Part shown: one piece after another, positions 34,279 through 41,014 of the stretch
How positions within the stretch are numbered: position 1 is the stretch's first letter
Layout of the letters: each line of letters starts with the position of its first letter
Origin: Treponema sp.
GTDB taxonomy: Bacteria > Spirochaetota > Spirochaetia > Treponematales > Treponemataceae
Reading direction: 5' to 3'
Length of the DNA stretch: 41,014 nucleotides
NCBI GenBank assembly: GCA_016292805.1
Contig: JAEDFM010000018.1
Coordinates: forward strand, 1-41,014
Translations under genes and position numbers: made by a program
Notes under the pieces: generated by a model
The model's database searches: none
Told to the model about the DNA's origin: nothing
Seen by the model: only the letters and a program-made list of their open reading frames with translations

Positions 34279-35826
34279 CTAGTTACTTTTTCTATATTCT
34301 TTTGGCGAAAGCCCATATTTATTTTTAAATATTCGGCTGAAGTAATTCTGATCGTTGTAGCCGATTTCAGAAGTAATTTCTTTGATAGATAAATCGGAAT
34401 GTTCCAGTAAATCCCGGGCTTTTTCCAGTCGTTTGTCAGAAATGAAATTAATAAATGTAATTCCTTTTTCTTCTTTGAAAAGTTTACTTAAATAGAATGG
34501 ACTTACATTAATGATGTTTGCCATTTGTTCCAGAGAAATATCTTCCTGTAAATGCTGGTCCAGATAATTACAAACTTTTGTAATAAGGGGATTTTCTTCC
34601 TGAGTTTTAGAACTGGAAATAATCTGTGAATATTCTGTTAGCAGCTTTTGAACAAAATCCTTAAGAAGGGAAGTGTTGTTTTCCTGACTCATAAAACTGA
34701 AGGCGTTATCATAAGAAGAATCTTCTGGAAGCTGTACTATCTGTTCTGCTGTATTATGACCTGTAATCAAAAGCTCAAGCAAAGCATTTTTATATTTATT
34801 CAGATCTGTATTTGAATTTAATAAATCAGAAGCAAAAAGGTCTGTAAATAATTTTACATTGTTTGTGTCGCCTAATTTAAGCTTTGTAAGAATTTGATTT
34901 TTAAGTTCTGTTTTATTGCTTTTTACAGACTGGAAAACTTCCTGCTCCTGACCTGTAAAGTTCAAGCCGCCAGTAGAAGAAACTTTATTTAAGTTTGAAA
35001 GTGCTTCGTTATAGGATTCCTGAAGCTTTGACATATCTGATTCAATCTGGCCAACACCGCAGCGAATGCCCGAACTGATGTTATAAGAAAGCTTTGTGTA
35101 AATCTGTTTAATGGCAGCCTGTAAAGTTTCGTAATTATTTTCCTGTGAATAAACTGGATAGAAAACCACAATGCGGTTCATCATAAAGGAACTTACAAGA
35201 CATTTGTGTTCGTTGTTTAACAGAGCGTGGATTTTTGAGTAAGTGTCCATCTGATTTGAAGAGTTAATATTTGGAAATTCAAAGCAGCAGAAAAGCCATG
35301 AAGTTCCTGTAAGATTAAAGTAATCCAGATATGATGAAAGGTCTGTGTTTTCGTTATTAAAAATACAGGCATAAATAAAATCATTTTCAATCATTGGAGA
35401 AACCAGATCCAGCTTTTTGTGAAGCTCTGTATCTGCACTCAACTTTCCCCTATGGCTCTCAACCACATCAATGGATTCTTTAATGGTTTCTATGAGAACA
35501 TTTCTGTTTACTGGTTTTGTAATATATTTAAATGAACCTAAATTGATTGCTTCCTGTGCGTACTGGAAACGGTCAAAGGCACTTAAAATATTTATAACAA
35601 TATTTGGTTTAAGTTTTTTTATACAGCTGGCAGTTTCCAGACCGCTTAGTCCAGGCATGTTGATGTCCATGAAAATAATATCAATCTTTTCTTTCATGGC
35701 AATTTCCAGAGCTTCAGTTCCAGAAAGGGCAGTGTAAACATTTATATCAGAGAAACTCTTGTTGATGATAAAACTGAGTGAGTCTATTACAATCTGTTCG
35801 TCGTCGGTTACAAGAATATTATACAT
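34279..35826 (-). CDS. YesN-type response regulator (receiver plus AraC HTH)
   Basis: The N-terminal receiver has the acidic pair DD (8-9), phosphoacceptor Asp54 in FMDINMPG and the conserved lysine in YITKPVN. A central region of about 250 residues is of the variable kind found in large YesN proteins. The last ~100 residues are an AraC double helix-turn-helix: LEQMANIINVSPFYLSKLFKEEKG, FISDKRLEKARDLLEHSDLSIKEI and IGYNDQNYFSRIFKNKYGLSPKEYRK. It would bind DNA when phosphorylated by the kinase encoded just upstream, with an 8-nt overlap. The chvE promoter region is the natural target (inference). Confidence 0.93.
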   Translation of the reverse strand: MYNILVTDDEQIVIDSLSFIINKSFSDINVYTALSGTEALEIAMKEKIDIIFMDINMPGLSGLETASCIKKLKPNIVINILSAFDRFQYAQEAINLGSFKYITKPVNRNVLIETIKESIDVVESHRGKLSADTELHKKLDLVSPMIENDFIYACIFNNENTDLSSYLDYFNLTGTSWLFCCFEFPNINSSNQMDTYSKIHALLNNEHKCLVSSFMMNRIVVFYPVYSQENNYETLQAAIKQIYTKLSYNISSGIRCGVGQIESDMSKLQESYNEALSNLNKVSSTGGLNFTGQEQEVFQSVKSNKTELKNQILTKLKLGDTNNVKLFTDLFASDLLNSNTDLNKYKNALLELLITGHNTAEQIVQLPEDSSYDNAFSFMSQENNTSLLKDFVQKLLTEYSQIISSSKTQEENPLITKVCNYLDQHLQEDISLEQMANIINVSPFYLSKLFKEEKGITFINFISDKRLEKARDLLEHSDLSIKEITSEIGYNDQNYFSRIFKNKYGLSPKEYRKSN

Positions 35827-37360
35827 TTATAGGAATCCTTATTATAAACTTAGTTCCAATATTATCATCATTTTGAGTAATGTCAAAAATATCATCCCGG
35901 TGGAAATGGATTTTTAAGCGAAGGAATACGCTGATTAAACCAGTGCCGTTTCGTTTTTCAGTTTGACCAGGTTCCTTTTTTTTGTTTACAGCATTTACAA
36001 GCTCTGCAGGTAAACGGGTAATACCTTCTTCAACAGCTTTAAATACTCCGGCTTTAGTTTCTTCTGGCATTCCGCTGCCGTTATCTGAAACCGTAATAGT
36101 AATGAATTTTTCATCTTTTTCAACTTTAAGATTTACAATGCCAGTTGGATTTTCAAGACTGTGCTTAATACAGTTTTCAACAATTGGCTGCAAAGTCATT
36201 ACCGGAATCTGCTGAGGAAAATCCATATTTGGAATATCTTTTGTAAAAACAAGTCTATTACCAAAACGAACTTTCATAATATAAACAAAGTTATCAATGA
36301 TTCCCAGCTCCTCATTTATTGTTGCCACAGAATCCTGCCGCTGGATATTGTAACGGAAAAAATCTGCAACCTGTTCAATAAAGTAACAGGTCTTATCGGC
36401 ATTTTCCATCATTGCAAGCTGGGCACCTGTGTTTAATGTATTAAAAAGAAAATGAGGATTAATCTGATTCTGTAATGCTCTAAGCTGGGCGTCGGTATAC
36501 AAAGACTGCATTTCAATTTCTTTTTCCCGGAGTTCAGATTCTGTCTGTGCCTTTTCCCAGATTGTATCAATGTATTCTCTTATGCTGATAATCATACCGT
36601 CAAAGGCATTACAGATGTTTCCGATTTCATCTGTTGTTTTATTATTAAAAAGTGGAATGTCGAAGTCCCGATTAGAAACTCGTTCAGCTACTCGTGAGAT
36701 TTCTGCTAATGGTGCCATAAGTGAACTGACAATAAGATAGAGCAGAATGAAGATTGTAAATGAGAATACTACGAAGAAGATAATGCTTAAGGATCTGGTA
36801 AACGAAATGTACTGGTGATTTTTTTCGTAGGTCTGGGCGTTTTCCTGAAGCCGCAGGTTATTAAGCTCCAGAATTTTTGACATCAAAGTGTTGTAGCATT
36901 CCAGAGTGATTTTAAAATATTCCTTCAGTTCTTCGGTGTTGTTTGCGCGTCTGGCAGAAACCGATTTATTGCTGTAATAGATGAAGGAAAGTGCAAGCTG
37001 GTGTACCAGGTATTCTGTCTGGCGCAGTTCATTTACAGAAGGGCAGTTCTGCATTGTATCGCAAATTTCTTCTATGTGGATTTTGCCTGCATAGTAATTA
37101 TCAATACTTTCAAAAGTGTGATAATTAATGTAGGTTTCCATAGCCCGCTGAGTTTCTGTAAGCTCCTGTGTAAAATGGGTAAGCTCCGCGTTTGAGATGT
37201 AGGAGTCGCCCAGAGTGCGCATGGAATAGTTATCCAGATAAACCGTGGCTAAAAGTGCAAGGGTGGTAAGGGTGAGTGCCAAAGCAAGACTGGTCATAAT
37301 CTTCCAGCGGAGACTTCTGTTTCTGATTGCCCTTCTTAGAGTAGAAAAGAACTGCTTCAT
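35819..37360 (-). CDS. YesM/LytS-type sensor histidine kinase
   Basis: Two membrane helices (about 19-42 and 190-215) enclose an extracytoplasmic helical domain of about 145 residues, too small to be a binding protein itself. A HAMP linker follows (SSLMAPLAEISRVAERVSNRDF), then the His_kinase domain with phosphoacceptor in INPHFLFNTLN (His about 302) and an HATPase domain with N-box PIVENCIKHSLE (about 397) and SDNGSGMP. The HPHF-type site defines the YesM/LytS class, whose partners are AraC-type regulators. Its start overlaps the stop of the upstream binding-protein-like gene by 4 nt; AAGGAG precedes the ATG. Sugar sensing probably goes through a binding-protein partner. Confidence 0.93.
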   Translation of the reverse strand: MKQFFSTLRRAIRNRSLRWKIMTSLALALTLTTLALLATVYLDNYSMRTLGDSYISNAELTHFTQELTETQRAMETYINYHTFESIDNYYAGKIHIEEICDTMQNCPSVNELRQTEYLVHQLALSFIYYSNKSVSARRANNTEELKEYFKITLECYNTLMSKILELNNLRLQENAQTYEKNHQYISFTRSLSIIFFVVFSFTIFILLYLIVSSLMAPLAEISRVAERVSNRDFDIPLFNNKTTDEIGNICNAFDGMIISIREYIDTIWEKAQTESELREKEIEMQSLYTDAQLRALQNQINPHFLFNTLNTGAQLAMMENADKTCYFIEQVADFFRYNIQRQDSVATINEELGIIDNFVYIMKVRFGNRLVFTKDIPNMDFPQQIPVMTLQPIVENCIKHSLENPTGIVNLKVEKDEKFITITVSDNGSGMPEETKAGVFKAVEEGITRLPAELVNAVNKKKEPGQTEKRNGTGLISVFLRLKIHFHRDDIFDITQNDDNIGTKFIIRIPINV

Positions 37361-38316
37361 TTTTTACTCCTTGTAGCAATAAGGTCTGCTGCAATATAAC
37401 TGTTGGCATAGCCGTTGTTACGGAATTCAAAAAATTCTCTAATGGCTGTTTCACCAATTTTTACCGGATCAAGGGCAAGGAGATCATCAATCATTCCTTT
37501 GTCAAAATAAAGCTGGCAGGTTTCATTGTTACCAAAACCCAGAAGTGTGTATTTTTTATCTGGATAAAGTTCAGAAAGATATTGTGCTGCATAAATTGTA
37601 TCTTCTTCTGAAAGACAAACTACAACAATATTTTCCTGATTGTAATTTATAGAAGAATCAATGCTTGAAATTGAATTTACGGTGATTCTAAGTTTGTTAC
37701 GGTCTGCAAGACTTTTATTTAAGCTTGGAAAAAGATTTGTGTTGCTTACACTTAAACTGGTGTTTGTGTTAAGAATATAAACCGAACCAACTTCTGGCAA
37801 ATAGTAATCAACTTCTTCTCCAATTTTTTTCCCCAATTCCCAGTAGCTTATACCAATGTAGGAAATCTGATTTATATTTGCAGAAAACTGTCCTGTAGTT
37901 ACAAGCGGAATACTTTCTTCGTCAGTGCCTGGCAGCAGTGTAAGCTCTGTATCTGGAGAATCAATAAAGGTAATAACACCATCAGCATTAACATAAGAAC
38001 TGTAGTTCAAAGCTTCCTGTAAAGAAAAGTCTTCTGCCTGAGAAGAAGGCAAGTGTAATTCTACAACTGCATTATAACGGCTGGAAGCTCTGGAAGCTCC
38101 TTCGTAAACCTTTTGTAAAAATGGACTGCTTTCGTAATCTCCGGTTACAACAAGGTGATAAAGTCTGTCGTACAACTGGGGATTAAGATTTGACGACTGG
38201 CTGTTCTTGATTGTGGAAACACCAAAAAAGAGAAAGCTGGCTGTCATAATTAAAACGATTGCTACACAAATACATATGATAATCGGTTTAATAAGTTTAT
38301 GAGTTTTCTTTTCCAT
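37357..38316 (-). CDS. Membrane-anchored periplasmic-binding-protein-like sugar sensor
   Basis: The protein starts with a basic cytoplasmic stub and an uncleaved-looking membrane helix (PIIICICVAIVLIMTASFLFF, about 10-32), then an extracytoplasmic domain of the type-1 periplasmic binding fold: YHLVVTGDYESSPFLQKVYEGA, ALNYSSYVNADGVITFIDSP, GTDEESIPLVTTGQFSANINQISYIG, IVVVCLSEEDTIYAAQYL, YTLLGFGNNETCQLYFDKGMIDDL and KIGETAIREFF. This is the RbsB/Peripla_BP_4 layout but divergent from ChvE. Binding proteins tethered by a helix next to a kinase act as sensors (XylFII and similar). It overlaps clpA by 20 nt upstream and the kinase by 4 nt downstream. No clear Shine-Dalgarno is seen, so translation is probably coupled to clpA. 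Confidence 0.82.
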   Translation of the reverse strand: MEKKTHKLIKPIIICICVAIVLIMTASFLFFGVSTIKNSQSSNLNPQLYDRLYHLVVTGDYESSPFLQKVYEGASRASSRYNAVVELHLPSSQAEDFSLQEALNYSSYVNADGVITFIDSPDTELTLLPGTDEESIPLVTTGQFSANINQISYIGISYWELGKKIGEEVDYYLPEVGSVYILNTNTSLSVSNTNLFPSLNKSLADRNKLRITVNSISSIDSSINYNQENIVVVCLSEEDTIYAAQYLSELYPDKKYTLLGFGNNETCQLYFDKGMIDDLLALDPVKIGETAIREFFEFRNNGYANSYIAADLIATRSKK

Positions 38317-40660
38317 AAGAGAAAATTATTTTACCATTTTTAATATTAGCCTGAACTTTACCGCCCTTTTCCAGCTGTCCAAAAAGAACTTCGTCAACAA
38401 GTGCGTTGGCAAGTTTATCTTCAACTGTACGGGCTATATTTCGTGCTCCAAATTCTCTTGAATAGCCTAAGTCTGTAAGGTAATCAAGAACCTTATCGGT
38501 TACAGTCAGTTCAACTTTTTTGGACATCATTCTTTCTGCCAGTTTGTTAACTTCCTTCTTACAGATTTTTAATGCAACCTGTTTGTCAAGATAATTAAAA
38601 GGAATTACAGCATCAAGACGATTACGGAATTCAGGAGGAAATTCCCTGTTTACAGCTTCGTTTAAGGCAGCTTCTGTATCTGTGTTTAATTCTGTTTCAA
38701 AACCAATTCCTGGGCGTTCCAATTCTCTGGCTCCTGCATTACTTGTAAGTATAATAATGCAGGAACGGAAATCTGCCTTGCGGCCCTGGTTATCTGTTAA
38801 TTGACCATAGTCCATTACCTGAAGCAAAACATTATAAATATCTTCATGAGCCTTTTCAATTTCATCAAAAAGAATTACTGCATGAGGGTTTTTACGAACA
38901 TCTTTTGTAAGAAGACCGCCTTCTTCAAAGCCAACATATCCAGGAGGCGAACCTACCAGTCTGCTTACAGTGTGCTTTTCCTGGTATTCGCTCATGTCGT
39001 AGCGTAAAAGTGGTTCTTTTAAAATTCCTGCTAGAGTTTTTGCCAGTTCTGTTTTACCACAGCCTGTTGGTCCTACAAACAGATAGCAGGCTTCTGGTTT
39101 TTCCGGATTTCTAAAGCCGGCACGGGAACGCTTTACAGCTTTACTTAAAATATCAATAGCTTTCTGCTGTCCAAATATTTGGCCGGCCATAGTAGTATGG
39201 ATTGTGCGTAAAGCTTCTTTCTCATTGCCAGCTACAGTTTCCATTGGAATCTTTGTAATCTTGGCTGTTACCTTTTTAATTGTATCAACAGTTACTGCTG
39301 GACGGAAAGAATCCAGTTTTGCTTTAACTGGAAGATTTTTAGTTTTTCCTTCAAAACCACCGCTGTTCTTAATATGGGTAAAGGCACCAGCTTCATCAAT
39401 CAAATCAATAGCTTTATCTGGCAACCGCTTGTCTGGCATGTACTGAACAGAAAGTTTTACTGCTTCTTCAATTGTACCAGCTTTGTAAGAAACATGATGA
39501 TGTTCTTCAAACTTGCTGATAAGTCCTTTAAGAATTTTTATAGCTTCAGCAGAGGTAGGTTCTATAATATCGATTTTCTGGAATCGGCGTGCAAGGGCAC
39601 GGTCTTTTTCAAAATTTTTCTGATATTCTTCAAAGGTTGTAGACCCAATAAATTTTACCTGACCTGTTGCAAGAATAGGCTTAAGAAGATTTGCTGCATC
39701 CATCTGAGTTGAACCGTTTGTTCCGGCACCCATAATCATATGGATTTCATCAATGAATAAAATGCAGTTTTTCTTGTCTTTAAGTTCATCTATTATGGAG
39801 TGGAGTCGTTCTTCAAAATCGCCGCGGAATTTTGCACCGGCGAGTAAAAGACCTAAATCAAGAGAATAGATAGTAAAGCCCTTAAGAGCATCAGGCACTC
39901 TCCCTTCCACAATGCGCTGTGCCAACCCCTGTGTTATTGCAGTCTTACCAACTCCCGCATCTCCAACATGCAGCGGGTTGTTTTTAGAACGGCGGCACAA
40001 AATCTGGATAGTTCGCTCAATTTCTTCTTCACGGCCAACAAGCATATCGAACATACCCTGTTTAGCCTGTTCTGTCATATTTACAGTAAAGCGTTCAAGA
40101 CCACCAGAATTATTGGAACCCATCATTCCTTCCATTCCAGGAATCTGATTTCTACCATCCTTTACAGTTTTTGCTTTTTTAGGTTTTGAAAGATTGATGA
40201 TTTCCCGCAGCTTGTGCTGGTTCATGCCGTTTGCTTTTAAAAAGTAGCAGCAGAAATTTTTACTGTCATCCAGCATACTTAAAATAACATCAGAAACATC
40301 TATTGTATCTGACTCAGAAGAAACACAGTGATAAACAGCTCTGTTCATCATTGTCTGAAAACCGGCAGATTCTACAGGTCCTGGGAAAAATTCTTCATTT
40401 GCCTTTTCTGAAATTACTGGCATTTTTGAGGTTAAATAATTGTACAGATCATCCTTTAAACCTTTTGCATCAACGCCACTTTGCACAAAAAGCTCCATAA
40501 CGCTTTCTTCTTTTACTGCGGCTGCCAGTACATGCTCTGGAGTAAAAAACTGATGACGAGATTGTTTTGCAGAAAGTAAAGATTCCGAAAGAATTCTTGA
40601 AAGCTCTGGACTTACTTTCATCTGTTTAACAATTTGTTTTGGTTTATCCTGATTACTCAA
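38297..40660 (-). CDS. clpA: ClpA-type AAA+ unfoldase
   Basis: The 787-residue chain has an N-terminal Clp repeat domain (about 14-155), first AAA+ module with GDAGVGKT (about 231) and ILFIDEIHMIMGAG, and second module with GPTGCGKT (about 529), VILFDEIEKAHEDI and SPPGYVGFEEGG. The ClpP-docking tripeptide appears as IGF in ERPGIGFETE (about 650), so it should feed ClpP. The lack of the long middle coiled coil separates it from ClpB. The start used is TTG at 40660, overlapping the clpS stop by 8 nt and preceded by GAGGG; an ATG at 40621 (MKVSPEL) is the alternative but has no ribosome site. ClpP is not in the window. Confidence 0.95.
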   Translation of the reverse strand: MSNQDKPKQIVKQMKVSPELSRILSESLLSAKQSRHQFFTPEHVLAAAVKEESVMELFVQSGVDAKGLKDDLYNYLTSKMPVISEKANEEFFPGPVESAGFQTMMNRAVYHCVSSESDTIDVSDVILSMLDDSKNFCCYFLKANGMNQHKLREIINLSKPKKAKTVKDGRNQIPGMEGMMGSNNSGGLERFTVNMTEQAKQGMFDMLVGREEEIERTIQILCRRSKNNPLHVGDAGVGKTAITQGLAQRIVEGRVPDALKGFTIYSLDLGLLLAGAKFRGDFEERLHSIIDELKDKKNCILFIDEIHMIMGAGTNGSTQMDAANLLKPILATGQVKFIGSTTFEEYQKNFEKDRALARRFQKIDIIEPTSAEAIKILKGLISKFEEHHHVSYKAGTIEEAVKLSVQYMPDKRLPDKAIDLIDEAGAFTHIKNSGGFEGKTKNLPVKAKLDSFRPAVTVDTIKKVTAKITKIPMETVAGNEKEALRTIHTTMAGQIFGQQKAIDILSKAVKRSRAGFRNPEKPEACYLFVGPTGCGKTELAKTLAGILKEPLLRYDMSEYQEKHTVSRLVGSPPGYVGFEEGGLLTKDVRKNPHAVILFDEIEKAHEDIYNVLLQVMDYGQLTDNQGRKADFRSCIIILTSNAGARELERPGIGFETELNTDTEAALNEAVNREFPPEFRNRLDAVIPFNYLDKQVALKICKKEVNKLAERMMSKKVELTVTDKVLDYLTDLGYSREFGARNIARTVEDKLANALVDEVLFGQLEKGGKVQANIKNGKIIFSYGKENS

Positions 40661-40964
40661 CTTCTACCCTCAATGGAAATCCATTTTTTCTTGCAATTTG
40701 AACGGTCAGATTTGCTCTGGAAACAGCAACATCATAAGTGTACTTTCCAACTACTGCAGAACCCTGGTCGTGAACAAGGTACATAAGTCTTTCTGCTTCT
40801 TCGTTAGATTTATTAAAAATAGAAACAAGAACATCAATAACAAATTCCATTGTTGTTGTGTCATCATTGTAGAATACTACACTTCGTTCTGGAGGTAATT
40901 CCAAAGCTGCATCTGCAACAATAGAGTCACCTTCGCTTTCAAATTGATTTGTCAAATTGCCCAT
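40653..40964 (-). CDS. clpS: ClpS adaptor for N-degron substrates
   Basis: ClpS delivers proteins with Leu, Phe, Tyr or Trp N-termini to ClpA. The 103-residue protein has a flexible N-terminal extension, then the conserved YNDDTTTMEFVIDVL (about 32-46, including the N-degron pocket Asp and Thr), LMYLVHDQGSAVVGKYTYDVA and the final strand PLRVEVE. Length is normal. It overlaps clpA by 8 nt, the usual pairing. A TATACT box stands only 8 nt before the ATG (40978-40973) with a weak -35 (TTCCAA), and there is no Shine-Dalgarno. Confidence 0.95.
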   Translation of the reverse strand: MGNLTNQFESEGDSIVADAALELPPERSVVFYNDDTTTMEFVIDVLVSIFNKSNEEAERLMYLVHDQGSAVVGKYTYDVAVSRANLTVQIARKNGFPLRVEVE

Positions 40965-40972
40965 GGGTAGTA

Positions 40973-41001
40973 AGTATAAAGTTAAAAGTGAAAAGTTGGA
41001 A
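40973..41001 (-). promoter_or_regulatory. Possible clpS promoter, leaderless geometry
   Basis: On the minus strand TATACT (40978-40973) lies 8 nt before the clpS ATG; the hexamer 17 bp upstream, TTCCAA (41001-40996), matches the -35 consensus at only three positions. The surrounding DNA is AT-rich with no gene to the window edge. Confidence 0.4.
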
Positions 41002-41014
41002 GAGAATTCATTCT

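Overview
The window reads as the chromosome of a host-associated spirochaete, most probably a gut, rumen or oral Treponema. The reasons are the AT-rich, gene-dense DNA, the set of gene families (GTP-type PEP carboxykinase, RNase Y, ClpS-ClpA, ChvE/GguAB sugar transporter, YesN/YesM-type two-component pair, treponeme-style short outer-membrane barrel) and several Bacteroidetes-like genes (giant 'WTG...NW' surface protein, short RsmI-like methylase) that are common in gut anaerobes. I recognised these families from memory and ran no search.

Layout. 1-300: 3' end of pckG. 300-634: about 330 bp without a gene, packed with hairpins and degenerate copies of the pckG tail, closed by a strong terminator. 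680-871: small unknown protein. 872-13538 (minus): a giant 3762-residue surface protein, then a PilZ / RlmM-like pair with its own promoter. 13700-18994 (plus): DUF308 membrane protein, SH3-type lipoprotein, ABC-F ATPase, RsmI-like methylase and a GNAT acetyltransferase whose start codon lies in a dispersed palindromic repeat. 19095-21688 (plus): trxB and a secreted GH3 beta-N-acetylhexosaminidase. 21707-22405 (minus): DTW-domain tRNA aminocarboxypropyltransferase. 22482-24485 (plus): lptC-lptA-lptB. 24726-26258 (plus): rny with a clear promoter and terminator. 26357-28957 (minus): five small genes (barrel, two membrane proteins, ASCH protein, unknown 263-residue protein). 29040-40964 (minus): the sugar and proteolysis block.

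The last block is the most interesting. Reading leftward it is clpS, clpA, a membrane-anchored periplasmic-binding-protein-like sensor, a YesM/LytS-type histidine kinase, a YesN-type AraC response regulator and a ChvE/XylF-like lipoprotein. All junctions overlap or nearly touch. Then come a promoter and operator-like region and the ABC importer chvE-gguA-gguB. This matches the logic of the known XylFII-LytS/YesN three-component xylose sensors, but with two candidate binding-protein sensors, and it is joined without a gap to the ClpS-ClpA N-degron protease genes.

A second recurring theme is initiation. Genes that appear to begin transcripts (pilZ, the giant gene, trxB, lptC, the 263-residue gene, clpS) have a -10 box only 6-11 nt before the ATG and no Shine-Dalgarno, which predicts leaderless mRNAs. 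Most genes inside operons have ordinary AGGAG-type sites.
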